Of a DNA stretch of 51,740 nt, positions 7,667 through 15,630 are shown piece by piece. This stretch comes from a bacterium (GTDB lineage Bacteria; Deinococcota; Deinococci; Deinococcales; Deinococcaceae), in assembly GCA_021810505.1 (NCBI GenBank), contig JAJZIR010000018.1, positions 1-51,740 of the forward strand. Reading direction: 5' to 3'. The translations under genes and the position numbers were made by a program. Each line of letters opens with the position of its first letter. Position 1 is the stretch's first letter. Under the pieces are notes generated by a model that was not told the origin of the DNA, ran no database searches, and saw only the letters and a program-made list of their open reading frames with translations.

Positions 7667-8434
7667 GTGGCGCGCCCATGGGCCAGGAGGCTGGGAGCAG
7701 CCGGTTTGATCGTGATTCTCTTAGCCTTCGCGGCCGGCTGGCTGGTCGGCCGCGAGCAGGCAGGACCGGTGCGCTCAGCCCGCGCCGCGTCGTTCGAGCT
7801 GCAGCGCTACAGCGGCAAGCACCTGGCCGCCGTCACCATCGGAACCGGCTTTCTGATCAGCCACCTCGGTCTGGCGCTCACCGCCTACCACGTGGTCCGC
7901 GGTGGCAAGCTGCTGATCGCGCGTTTCGCCACCGGACCGGAGAGGCCGGCCCAGCTGCTGGCCTTCAGCACCGAGCAGGATCTGGCGCTGATCCAGATCG
8001 ATCTCTCCCGCGCCCGCCCCGATCTCCGCCTGCGCAGCACTCCGGCCAGGATCGGAGCGCAGCTGTTGGCTATCGGGAACGCCAGGGGCGCCTTCCTGGG
8101 AGCGACCTTCGGCCGGCTACTGGCCAAGCACCAGCCGCCAGCGACCGGAGCAGGAGGCCTTGCAGGCGATACGCTGCTCACCGACCTCCCGCTGAGGCCA
8201 GGGGACTCCGGGGGGCCAGTGCTCGCGAGCGGCGAGGTGGTAGGGATCTCCGATTACATCGTCACCCGGGGAAGCCGGGAGCTGTCCTATGCCATCTCAG
8301 TCCATCACGACCTGACCCTGATCGCCCGGCTCATCCGCCGCGGCACCGGAGGGTCGCGGATCCGACCAGGAATTCCGCCCCCCGCCCGATCGGTCCAGAT
8401 CCGGAGCGGCCGGGGGAGGGCGACCAAGGGCTGA
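7667..8434 (+). CDS. membrane-anchored trypsin-like serine protease
   Basis: A 255-residue protein with an N-terminal anchor or signal segment (about residues 9-27) and a chymotrypsin-fold protease domain. The triad is His75 (LTAYHVV), Asp105 (EQDLALI) and Ser181 (GDSGGPV), in the order of HtrA/DegP-type proteases. No PDZ domain follows; the tail is short, basic and Pro-rich. It should act outside the cytoplasmic membrane. GTG start, leaderless-type promoter. A second, separate protease of the same kind is at 35174. Confidence 0.88.
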   Translation: MARPWARRLGAAGLIVILLAFAAGWLVGREQAGPVRSARAASFELQRYSGKHLAAVTIGTGFLISHLGLALTAYHVVRGGKLLIARFATGPERPAQLLAFSTEQDLALIQIDLSRARPDLRLRSTPARIGAQLLAIGNARGAFLGATFGRLLAKHQPPATGAGGLAGDTLLTDLPLRPGDSGGPVLASGEVVGISDYIVTRGSRELSYAISVHHDLTLIARLIRRGTGGSRIRPGIPPPARSVQIRSGRGRATKG

Positions 8435-8672
8435 GAGGCCGGCGCGGGAGGCTGGGCGGAGCTCGCGCCGGCACTCCCCCGAGCACACCTGCAGGTGGGG
8501 TGCCAGAGCTGGGCGCGTTGGCAGCTTGGGCGTAGCAGCTCCTGGCCAGCCGAGCTAGGCGCGCACCGGGGATCTCCGGTGGGTATGGAGAAAATGCGTT
8601 CAGCTGAGGCAAGCAGCCAGGTAGTTGTCAAGAGCGCACCAAGCGTTATATGCCACCATGACGGAAAGGTAT
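8435..8672 (+). ncRNA. gene-free region with four consecutive hairpins; possible structured RNA or terminator cluster
   Basis: No coding frame is convincing. Inverted repeats follow each other: 8438-8446 with 8464-8472 (9 perfect pairs), 8486-8497 (12-bp palindrome), 8502-8510 with 8536-8545 (CCAGAGCTG against CAGCTCCTGG, one bulge), and 8564-8569 with 8576-8581. The first is 3 nt after the protease stop and could terminate its mRNA, but there is no U-run. I recognise no known RNA family. Confidence 0.35.
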
Positions 8673-8678
8673 TACAAT
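8673..8678 (+). promoter_or_regulatory. -10 box for the gntR-SDR-carboxypeptidase operon
   Basis: TACAAT ends 7 nt before ATG 8686, consistent with a leaderless transcript. Another AT-rich block (TTATAT, about 8646-8651) upstream follows a TTGTCA element near 8627 and could be a second, leadered promoter. Confidence 0.5.
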
Positions 8679-8685
8679 TGCAGGC

Positions 8686-9702
8686 ATGATCCGTTCGCGA
8701 GAGTTTTCGATCAGCATCGATCGCGACAGCGCCGTCGCGATCAGCCTACAGATCCGGGGGCAGATCGAGCTGGCCATCACCTGCGGCAGCCTCCCGACCG
8801 GGACCCAGTTACCCTCGGTGCGCGAGCTGGCCGCCGAGCTCGGGGTGTCACCGGTCACCATCTCCCAGGTCTACCGCCAGCTACAGAACAGCGGCCTCGT
8901 CACCAGCCAAGCCGGTAAGGGGACCTTCGTAGTCAACAATCCCGGCGCCAGTGCCAACGGTCCCCAGCACCAGATCGACAGCCTGATCGATCAGCTCGCC
9001 GACGCGGCCAAAGCCGCGGGGATGGACCACAATCAGCTGCTACAACGGGTCTCCTCGCATCTGGGCTTCTATCATCGACAAAGCATCCAGCTGTCCACCG
9101 CAGTGGTCGGCATGTTCGGGGAAGCCACCTGGGGCTACGTGGAGAGTCTGAGGGCAGCGGCCCAGAGATTCTCGAGCTTCGAAGCGCTCACCTTTTCCGA
9201 GCTGGAGATGATGTCGGCTAGCCAGGTCCGCTCGCTCCTGGCGCGCTACAACTTACTGGTCACCTTCCCCTATCAGGTCAGCGCGCTCAGGAAGTTGGCC
9301 GGGCCAGATCTACCCATCACCCAGCTGCGCTTCATCCCCAGCCAGGCCACCCGCTTGCAGCTGGCCAACCTGAACCCGGACGCCCGGGTCCTGGCGGTGG
9401 CCACCTTCCCGGACTACCTGCTCAGCCTGAGGACCAGCGTCGAGACCTTCGCGCCGCAGCTCCGCCACCGGGTCCAGTATCTGGTGTACGGCGACCCTGG
9501 CCTGGAAGCAGCCCTGGGAGGCTGCACCGCGCTGATCTACGCCACCGGATCCGAGCGGGTCACCCAGCTGCTCCGGCCGGGCCTGCTAGCCTTCGAACAC
9601 CGTTACGTCCCCGATCCCGACAGCATCCAAGAAGAGCTGCTGCCCATCTTGCGGCTGCTGCGAGCGGGCTGGCCGGTAGCTCTGCGCCAGGAGGAGCAGT
9701 GA
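8686..9702 (+). CDS. GntR-family transcriptional regulator with unusual C-terminal domain
   Basis: A 338-residue regulator. Residues about 15-85 are a GntR winged helix: QIRGQIELAI, LPSVRELAAELGVSPVTISQVYRQLQ, and the wing GLVTSQAGKGTFVV. The remaining roughly 240 residues do not look like the aminotransferase, FadR or UTRA effector domains of common GntR types; the alternating alpha/beta pattern (LLVTFPYQ, VLAVATFPDYL, TALIYATGSERV) suggests a periplasmic-binding-protein-like sensor. ATG start, leaderless-type -10. Its stop overlaps the SDR start (GTGA), so it may control its own operon. Confidence 0.85.
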   Translation: MIRSREFSISIDRDSAVAISLQIRGQIELAITCGSLPTGTQLPSVRELAAELGVSPVTISQVYRQLQNSGLVTSQAGKGTFVVNNPGASANGPQHQIDSLIDQLADAAKAAGMDHNQLLQRVSSHLGFYHRQSIQLSTAVVGMFGEATWGYVESLRAAAQRFSSFEALTFSELEMMSASQVRSLLARYNLLVTFPYQVSALRKLAGPDLPITQLRFIPSQATRLQLANLNPDARVLAVATFPDYLLSLRTSVETFAPQLRHRVQYLVYGDPGLEAALGGCTALIYATGSERVTQLLRPGLLAFEHRYVPDPDSIQEELLPILRLLRAGWPVALRQEEQ

Positions 9703-10478
9703 GGGGGAGTGCCGCGCAAGACTTCGAGGGGCGCGTCGCCTTGGTAACTGGAGCTGGCCACGGTTTAGGGCGGGCCATCGCCCTGGCGCTGAGCGGACGT
9801 GGGGCGGCGGTCTGGGCCAGCGACCTGGACAGCTCCGAGCTGGCCCAGACCGCCCAGCTAGCCGAAGAGGCCGGAGGCTCGATTCGGACCAGCAGAGTCG
9901 ACGTGACCGACGCCGAGCAGGTAGACGCCTGGGTCGCCGAGGCCCGAGGAGCTGGAGGAACTATCCACCTGTTGGTCAACGACGCGGGAGGGGTACTCGG
10001 GCAGGTCGGTAGGCCGATCGAGCAGGTCACCGAGGAGGACTGGCACGCCATCCTGGAGGTCAACCTAGGGGGAACTTTCCGCTGCTGCCGGGCGGCCACG
10101 CCCGCGATGCGGGAGGGCAGGTACGGCCGTATCCTCAATATCTCCAGCGGAGCAGGGCTCTCGGTGAGCCTGACCGGCATTCAAGCCTACGCCGCAGCCA
10201 AAGCGGCCCAGATCGGCCTGACCCGCCAGCTGGCCCACGAGCTGGGCCCGAGCGGCATCACCGTCAACAGCGTCGCCCCAGGATTCATCCGCTCCAACCC
10301 CAACACCGAGGCGCAGTGGCGCTCCTATGGAGAGGCTGGCCAAGCCGCGCTGGTCGAGGGGATCGCCCTGCGCCGTCTGGGGCGCCCCGAGGATATCGCC
10401 CACGCAGCGCTGTTCTTCCTGTCCGAGGGGGCCGGGTGGGTCACTGGGCAGACCCTAGCGGTCGATGGCGGGAAATGA
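9699..10478 (+). CDS. short-chain dehydrogenase/reductase
   Basis: A 259-residue classical SDR. The Rossmann motif is TGAGHGLGRA, the catalytic Ser is in NISSGAG, and YAAAK holds the Tyr and Lys. The usual NNAG motif reads NDAG here, a tolerated but less common variant. Asp after beta-2 (ASDLDSSE) suggests NAD(H) preference. The C-terminal VTGQTLAVDGG is typical of FabG-like enzymes; the substrate is unknown. GTG start at 9699 overlaps the gntR stop as GTGA. Confidence 0.9.
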   Translation: MRGSAAQDFEGRVALVTGAGHGLGRAIALALSGRGAAVWASDLDSSELAQTAQLAEEAGGSIRTSRVDVTDAEQVDAWVAEARGAGGTIHLLVNDAGGVLGQVGRPIEQVTEEDWHAILEVNLGGTFRCCRAATPAMREGRYGRILNISSGAGLSVSLTGIQAYAAAKAAQIGLTRQLAHELGPSGITVNSVAPGFIRSNPNTEAQWRSYGEAGQAALVEGIALRRLGRPEDIAHAALFFLSEGAGWVTGQTLAVDGGK

Positions 10479-12004
10479 AAGCCTTCCGGAAAGGTCGGGG
10501 TCTTATGCCGCGCGCGCTAAGCCAGGTCCAGGAAGCGATCGCCGAGCTCAACGACCTGCTCTGCACCTTCTCCCTGCTCAGCTGGGACGCCAGGACCCAG
10601 CTGGCTAGCGGTGGGCATGTGGTCCGGGGGCAGCAGATCGCCAGCTTGACCCGGCTGATCCGGCAGCGCCTGCTCGACAGCGCCCTGGCGCGCGCCGCCG
10701 AGCGAGCTGAACGCAGCCTGGACCCAGATGACACCGAGGGGAGGCGGGTCCTCTCCGGCCTCAGATCCGCCATCGAGCACCACCGGCGTATCCCCTGGGC
10801 CCTGCAGTCCGAGCTGGCCGAGCTGGCCGTCCGGGCACAGGTCAGCTGGCAGCGCGCGCGGGAGCAGGAGGATTTCCAGCAGTTCGCACCCGACCTGCAC
10901 CGGCAGGTCGAGCTGCAGCGCGAGTTGGCTCAGGCGATCGGCTTTGAGGCGCACCCCTACGACGCGCTGATGGGAATCTACGAGCCGGGGATGACGGCCG
11001 CTCGGTTAATTCCGCTGTTGGAGATGCTGCGCCAGCAGACCGCGGACCTGCGCCAACCCAGCGAAAGCGAAGTAGCCGGCGACTTCCCCGAGGACCGACA
11101 AGAAGCTTTCTTGCGGGAGCTGCTGCCGCTGCTGGGCTACGACCTAGCCCGCGGCCACTTAGCCCGCTCGGCCCACCCCTTCGAGGTCTCGCTGACTCGG
11201 CAGGACGTGCGCATCACCACCCGCTACCGCAGGGACCGGCTCGACACCGCGCTGTTCGGGGGCCTCCACGAGTGCGGTCACGCCCTCTACGAGCAGAACG
11301 TCGATCCGTCCCTGACCCGCAGCCTCTTCACTACCGACCTGATCGGGCTCTACGCGGTGGGGGGTACCAGCTACGGGGCGCACGAAGCGCAATCCAGGCT
11401 CTGGGAGAACCTGGTAGGCCGCTCGCGCCCCTTCTGGCAACGCCACTATCCGGCCCTACAGCAGACCTTCCCGGAAGCCTTGAGCGCGGTGTCCCTGCCA
11501 GCTTTTCTCAAGCACATCCACCAAGTGCGCAGGGACCAGGTCCGAGTAGAGGCCGACGAGGTGAGTTACAACCTGCACATCCTGCTGCGCGTGCGCTTAG
11601 AGCTCGCCCTCATCTCGGGAGCCCTGCAGGTCCAAGAGCTCCCCGAGGCCTGGGCAGCGCAGAGCCTGGAGCTGCTAGGAGCGCGCCCGGCTGGAGACCG
11701 GGAGGGAGCTCTGCAGGACATCCACTGGGCTTCTGGACTCTTCGGATCCTTCCCCACCTACGCCCTGGGCAACCTGATGTCCGCGCAGCTCTTCCAAGCC
11801 GCCAGCGAGGATACCCAGGTCCGAAGTGGTCTAGAGCAGGGTGAAACCTCTGCGCTGCTGGCTTGGCTGCGCGACAAGGTTTACCGTCACGGGCGGCGCT
11901 TCTCGGCCGAGGAGTTGCTGATGCAGAGCACTGGGCGCGGCCTGGATCCAGGCCCCTACCTGGCCCACCTGCGCGAAAACTACCGGCCCGGGCGCTGGAG
12001 CTGA
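10475..12004 (+). CDS. M32-family metallocarboxypeptidase (Taq type)
   Basis: A 509-residue enzyme that removes C-terminal residues from peptides. The metal site HECGH (in GLHECGHALYEQ, DNA about 11267-11285) is the M32 version of HExxH, and downstream GAHEAQSRLWEN supplies the third ligand. Length matches Thermus aquaticus carboxypeptidase Taq (511). The ATG at 10475 overlaps the SDR stop as ATGA; an ATG at 10505 is an alternative that would shorten the protein by 10 residues. Last gene of the gntR operon; its end nearly meets the LolA-like gene. Confidence 0.93.
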   Translation: MKAFRKGRGLMPRALSQVQEAIAELNDLLCTFSLLSWDARTQLASGGHVVRGQQIASLTRLIRQRLLDSALARAAERAERSLDPDDTEGRRVLSGLRSAIEHHRRIPWALQSELAELAVRAQVSWQRAREQEDFQQFAPDLHRQVELQRELAQAIGFEAHPYDALMGIYEPGMTAARLIPLLEMLRQQTADLRQPSESEVAGDFPEDRQEAFLRELLPLLGYDLARGHLARSAHPFEVSLTRQDVRITTRYRRDRLDTALFGGLHECGHALYEQNVDPSLTRSLFTTDLIGLYAVGGTSYGAHEAQSRLWENLVGRSRPFWQRHYPALQQTFPEALSAVSLPAFLKHIHQVRRDQVRVEADEVSYNLHILLRVRLELALISGALQVQELPEAWAAQSLELLGARPAGDREGALQDIHWASGLFGSFPTYALGNLMSAQLFQAASEDTQVRSGLEQGETSALLAWLRDKVYRHGRRFSAEELLMQSTGRGLDPGPYLAHLRENYRPGRWS

Positions 12005-12009
12005 GCAGC

Positions 12010-12669
12010 TCAGGGCTGGTGTACTACCTGGGCGCCAGCCGGCAAGGCCTTCAGCGCGGCCGCGCTCAGCTGGGGGTTGATCTTCCAGCTCTCAAAGCGT
12101 AATTGAGCGGCTACCCCGCCCTTCACCGCGACCTGTAGGCTGACCGGCCGCCAGGTTGCCGAGGAGACCCACAGCTCCAGCCGCTGCCCGGCTGCGACGG
12201 GAATCCCTAACTGATAGAGCACCGACCGGCCCGAAGCTTGGCTGGACAGCAGGGTGGCCGAGTGCAGGAACTGGTGGAGGGAAGTGCCGCTGGCCAGCTG
12301 GGCGACCTGGGTGAAGTTGAAGCCGAAGCCTCCTAGCTGGGTCTTGGCCAGCGGCTGGACGGTGACCTGATTGGTCAGGTAGAGGTAGGTATAGGCGGTC
12401 TGGCCGGAAACGATCATCAGGTTGTCGGCCAGAGCGCTGGGAGCATCGAAGACGACCCGGGCCAGCTGCTGGCCCGGGATCGCCGAGATCTTCAGATCCA
12501 CGCGGTGCCGGCTTCCAGCAAAGTCCGCGGTCCCGACGACGCGCACCTGAAAGCTGCGCACCCCGGTCTGCTGGGCTAGGACGTGGGTGATCACCTGCTC
12601 GGCGCTCATCGCCGCAGCTAGGGGAGAGACCGACCAGACTAGGAGGAGCAGGGAAGCAGCGCGGCGCAT
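12010..12669 (-). CDS. secreted LolA-like outer-membrane lipoprotein carrier
   Basis: A 219-residue protein with a clear signal peptide (MRRAASLLLLVWSVSPLAAA, cleavage near residues 20-22) and a long beta-rich domain with the LolA/LolB/LppX pattern: repeated VDLKISAIP..ARVVFDAP, NLMIVSGQTAYTYLYLTNQV and the FNFTQVAQLASG segment. Such half-barrel proteins carry lipid-modified proteins or lipids across a periplasm, which would fit a diderm envelope. ATG start; a weak CAGAAT box ends 6 nt upstream. The fold is inferred, so the exact role is open. Confidence 0.75.
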   Translation of the reverse strand: MRRAASLLLLVWSVSPLAAAMSAEQVITHVLAQQTGVRSFQVRVVGTADFAGSRHRVDLKISAIPGQQLARVVFDAPSALADNLMIVSGQTAYTYLYLTNQVTVQPLAKTQLGGFGFNFTQVAQLASGTSLHQFLHSATLLSSQASGRSVLYQLGIPVAAGQRLELWVSSATWRPVSLQVAVKGGVAAQLRFESWKINPQLSAAALKALPAGAQVVHQP

Positions 12670-12735
12670 GGGCGCATTCTGCCAGGGCCGGCAGTGAGAA
12701 ACTGCCGGCCCGGCTGATCTGCGTGAGGCCTACCC

Positions 12736-12741
12736 TATGAT
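12736..12741 (+). promoter_or_regulatory. -10 box for the tetR-like gene
   Basis: TATGAT ends 6 nt before GTG 12748. The spacer GGAGGA would also look like an SD, but is too close to the start to work as one. Confidence 0.55.
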
Positions 12742-12747
12742 GGAGGA

Positions 12748-13323
12748 GTGAGGCGCGGCGACCGGCGCAGCAGCCTACTCGCTGCTGCCAAGCGGGTTCT
12801 GGCTCGGCGCAGCTGGGAGGAAACCACCGTGCGCGAGGTGGTCGCAGAGGCCGGCGTGGCCCAGGGAACCTTCTACCTGTATTTCTCCTCCAAGGAGGAG
12901 TTGGCGCTGGCGCTGGCCGGGGACCTTCAGGATCAGATCGGAGCGGTCTTAGAGGGCTCGTTCGGGCGGGAGCGCTCGGCCGAAGAGATGCTCCGGGAAG
13001 GGATCGCGGAGATCTGGGCGCTGCTGCGGGGGGAGCAGGCCCTGCTGCGCACCCTGCACTGCGCTGCCGGGACTAAGCTGCACAGGCAGCAGGCGGTAGG
13101 AGCCGCCGCCAAGTTGCTGGCCCAAGGGATCCAGGCCGGTGATCTGCGCGCCGACTTGGACCCTGAGATCGCTGCCGAGCTACTGGTCGGTTTGGTCGAG
13201 CGCTCTCTAGAGCGCCAGCCGCTACGAGAAGGGTTGCAGCAAGAGCAGCGCTACCTAGCCCAGCTCACCGATTTCATCTGGGCAGCCATCCGCAAGCCGG
13301 AACCCGGAGCGGTATTAAAATGA
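12748..13323 (+). CDS. TetR-family repressor
   Basis: A 191-residue regulator. Residues about 5-50 form the HTH: RRSSLLAAAKRVLARRSWE, then TVREVVAEAGVAQGTFYLYF with the typical GTFYxYF recognition helix, followed by SSKEELALAL. The rest is the helical ligand-binding and dimer domain. Its stop codon lies inside a perfect 17-bp palindrome that precedes the P450 gene, the probable operator. It most likely represses the P450/metallo-hydrolase pair in response to a hydrophobic ligand. Confidence 0.92.
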   Translation: MRRGDRRSSLLAAAKRVLARRSWEETTVREVVAEAGVAQGTFYLYFSSKEELALALAGDLQDQIGAVLEGSFGRERSAEEMLREGIAEIWALLRGEQALLRTLHCAAGTKLHRQQAVGAAAKLLAQGIQAGDLRADLDPEIAAELLVGLVERSLERQPLREGLQQEQRYLAQLTDFIWAAIRKPEPGAVLK

Positions 13324-13337
13324 CTGACAGTCAGTCA
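13316..13337 (+). promoter_or_regulatory. P450 promoter with TetR operator palindrome
   Basis: TAAAAT at 13316-13321 is a -10 candidate. It overlaps a perfect palindrome TGACTGAC-A-GTCAGTCA at 13321-13337 (8-bp arms, 1-bp centre), a layout typical of TetR-family operators. The predicted start site falls within the operator. AGGAGG (13337-13342) then sets the P450 start at ATG 13347. Confidence 0.75.
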
Positions 13338-13346
13338 GGAGGAGCC

Positions 13347-14654
13347 ATGCGCGATCTACCCTTTCCACCCCTACCGCCGGCCGACCCGCAGCACGGCCAT
13401 CTGGGCCAGCTCCGGGCTGACCGGCTAGGTTTCCTCACCGAGACTGCCCACACCTACGGGGACGTCGTGCAGATCCACTTCGGAGAGGCGGTGAGTTACC
13501 TGGTCAACCGCCCCGACCTGATCGAGAAGGTCTTGCTGCATACCAATACCCATTTCATCAAGGGGTACAGCGACGATCCCATACTCAGGACCCTCTTGGG
13601 GAACGGCTTGCTCAACAGCGAGGGGAGCTTCTGGCTGAGGCAGCGCCGGCTGATCCAGCCGACCTTCCACCGCAACCGCATCGCCAGCTACCAGCAGATC
13701 ATGGTCGACTACACCGAGCGGGCCCTCTCCGAGTGGAGAGATGGGCAGCGCCTGGAACTGCACGGCGTCCTGATGCAGCTCACCTTAGAGATCGTCGCCA
13801 AGGCGCTGTTCGGCGAAGATCTGAGGGATAAGAGCCAGGGCATCGGCGAGGCGCTCACCGCAGCGCTCAAGGCCTTCTTCGATCGCGACGAAGAGGACGA
13901 CGGCGAGCTGCCCGAGGGCTTCCTGAAGGCAGTGGCCTCTCTGGACGCCGTGGTCTACGAGCTGATAGAGCGCCGCCGCTCGCAGCCTACCTCCCAGAGC
14001 GACCTGATCAGCGTGCTGCTGGGAGCTAGGGACGACGAAGGCCAGACCATGACCGACCAGCAGCTGCGAGACGAGGTGATGACGCTGCTGCTAGCCGGGC
14101 ACGAGACCACCGCGAACGCCCTCTCCTGGGCGTGGCTGCTCATCAGCCAGCACCCAGCGGTGTGGGAAGGGATGCACCGCGAGGCCAAGGCGCTGGCACA
14201 ACCCCTGCAAGCGGCCGAACTGTCTCAGCTGAGCTGCTGCGAGAGCGTGCTCAAGGAGGCGATGCGGCTGTACCCACCGGTATGGGCTTTCAGCCGGGTG
14301 GCCAAGGAAGACCTGGAGTTGGGCGGCTTCGCCCTCCCCGCCGGAACCGGGGTACTGCTGAGCCAGTGGGTGACCCACCGCGATCCGCGCTACTTCCCTG
14401 AACCCCTAGCCTTTCGCCCAGAGCGCTGGCAAGCCGAGGGGAGCTGGCCCCGCCACGCCTACTTCCCTTTCGGTGGAGGGCCCAGGCTGTGTATCGGCAA
14501 CAATTTCGCCATGCTAGAAGGAACCTTGATCAGCGCGCGGATCGCCCGGGAGTGGCGCCTGCGCTGGACCGGCGAGGAGGTCACCCCGCTGCCGGCCATC
14601 ACCTTGCGGCCCTTCCCGGGGGTCTGGGTCACCCTGGAGCGGGTGGGCGCCTGA
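13347..14654 (+). CDS. cytochrome P450
   Basis: A 435-residue soluble-type P450 monooxygenase. The I-helix oxygen-activation motif AGHETT is at residues 250-255, the ExxR motif is EAMR, and the heme loop FGGGPRLCIGNN carries the thiolate Cys382. The N-terminus has no membrane anchor. Redox partners are not encoded nearby. ATG 13347 is preferred because AGGAGG precedes it by 4 nt; an ATG at 13320 overlapping the tetR stop is the alternative. Control by the adjacent TetR protein points to inducible oxidation of a hydrophobic compound. Confidence 0.92.
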   Translation: MRDLPFPPLPPADPQHGHLGQLRADRLGFLTETAHTYGDVVQIHFGEAVSYLVNRPDLIEKVLLHTNTHFIKGYSDDPILRTLLGNGLLNSEGSFWLRQRRLIQPTFHRNRIASYQQIMVDYTERALSEWRDGQRLELHGVLMQLTLEIVAKALFGEDLRDKSQGIGEALTAALKAFFDRDEEDDGELPEGFLKAVASLDAVVYELIERRRSQPTSQSDLISVLLGARDDEGQTMTDQQLRDEVMTLLLAGHETTANALSWAWLLISQHPAVWEGMHREAKALAQPLQAAELSQLSCCESVLKEAMRLYPPVWAFSRVAKEDLELGGFALPAGTGVLLSQWVTHRDPRYFPEPLAFRPERWQAEGSWPRHAYFPFGGGPRLCIGNNFAMLEGTLISARIAREWRLRWTGEEVTPLPAITLRPFPGVWVTLERVGA

Positions 14655-15539
14655 GTGGCGAGGGCACTCGAACAGTTGGCAGAGGGCGTGCACTACCTCC
14701 CAGGCGCCGTCAACAGCTTGATCGTGGAGGGGGCAGATGGGCAGGCGGTCATCATCGACAGCGGGCTGGACCAAGGGCAGGCCCGCCAGATCGCCAAGGC
14801 CCTTAGCTCGCTCGGCCTGCGGCCGGGAGCGCTTCTGAACACCCACAGCCACGCCGACCACTGCGGGGGGAACGCCGAGCTGCTCGAGCGCTACCCGGAT
14901 ATCCAGATCTACGCCCCGCCGCTGGAGGCAGAGCTGATCCGCTGCAGCGAGCTGGAGCCGGTCTACCTCTATGGGGCCCGGCCACCCGGCGAGCTGCGCA
15001 ACAAGCACCTACAGGCTCAGCCGAGCCCGGCTGAGCCCATCGGCCCAGGAAGGCAGCGGCTAGCTGGCCGAGAGCTGGAGCTCATCCCCTGCCCCGGACA
15101 CGCGCTGAACCAGTACGCCGTCAGGATAGCAGGGGTGCTGTACGCTGCCGATGGGCTCTTCGGGCCCCAGGTCCTGGCCAAGCACCCCCTCTGCTTCTGC
15201 CAGGACAGCGCGCTGCAGAAGCGCAGTGCGGCGGAGCTGGGGGACCTGCAGGGCGTCAGGTTGGTTCTGCCCGGACACGGAGACCCGAGCGCCGACTTGT
15301 CGGGGCTGGCAGAAGAAAACCTCAGGCACTTCCAGGAGACCAGCGCACGGATCCTGCGCTGCTGCGAGCAGCCTAAATCCGCTGAGGCTATCGTGGCCGA
15401 GCTGAGCTCGGCCAGCTCTCTGCCGCTCTGGTACCTGGACCGGAGCACGGTCCTAGCCCACCTGAGCGAGCTGATCAGCCTCGAGCGGGTGGACTGGAAG
15501 CTGAGCGGCGTGCCGGTGTTCTGCCTGCGCCTACCCTGA
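14655..15539 (+). CDS. metallo-beta-lactamase-fold hydrolase
   Basis: A 294-residue MBL-fold protein. The metal motif THSHADH is at residues 63-69; further ligands are in CPGHAL, YAADGLF and LPGHGD. The last roughly 70 residues (SAEAIVAEL, STVLAHLSELISLERVDWK) resemble a winged-helix extension seen in some MBL hydrolases. GTG start immediately follows the P450 stop with no gap, so the two are co-transcribed and perhaps act on the same compound. The substrate (thioester, ester or lactone) is unknown. Confidence 0.88.
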   Translation: MARALEQLAEGVHYLPGAVNSLIVEGADGQAVIIDSGLDQGQARQIAKALSSLGLRPGALLNTHSHADHCGGNAELLERYPDIQIYAPPLEAELIRCSELEPVYLYGARPPGELRNKHLQAQPSPAEPIGPGRQRLAGRELELIPCPGHALNQYAVRIAGVLYAADGLFGPQVLAKHPLCFCQDSALQKRSAAELGDLQGVRLVLPGHGDPSADLSGLAEENLRHFQETSARILRCCEQPKSAEAIVAELSSASSLPLWYLDRSTVLAHLSELISLERVDWKLSGVPVFCLRLP

Positions 15540-15630
15540 ACGGGCCTCCCGGCCCTGACTCATAACATACTAATGAGTTTAGGGTGTAATTAAGGAGAGA
15601 TCTTTGAGTTAGGTCCTGAGGAGGTAGACC
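15540..15630 (+). promoter_or_regulatory. leader of the APC permease gene
   Basis: A GC hairpin (GGGCC-TCCC-GGCCC, 15542-15555) follows the hydrolase stop and may terminate it weakly. An AT-rich block with -10-like TAACAT (15563-15568) follows, then a leader and a strong GAGGAGG SD (15618-15624) 6 nt before ATG 15631. A 6-codon frame (15573-15593) lies in the leader. No riboswitch was recognised. Confidence 0.45.

Noticed and set aside
7156-8434. EVE protein plus protease as a defence system
   Set aside because: They are divergent single genes with separate leaderless promoters and no nuclease or methylase partner.
7285-8535. A 416-codon open frame overlapping the EVE gene and the protease
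   Set aside because: It is antisense to one gene and out of frame with another, Arg/Pro-rich without motifs; both overlapped genes have clear family signatures and promoters.
15540-15630. Riboswitch in front of the permease
   Set aside because: The leader is short and lacks recognisable aptamer motifs.
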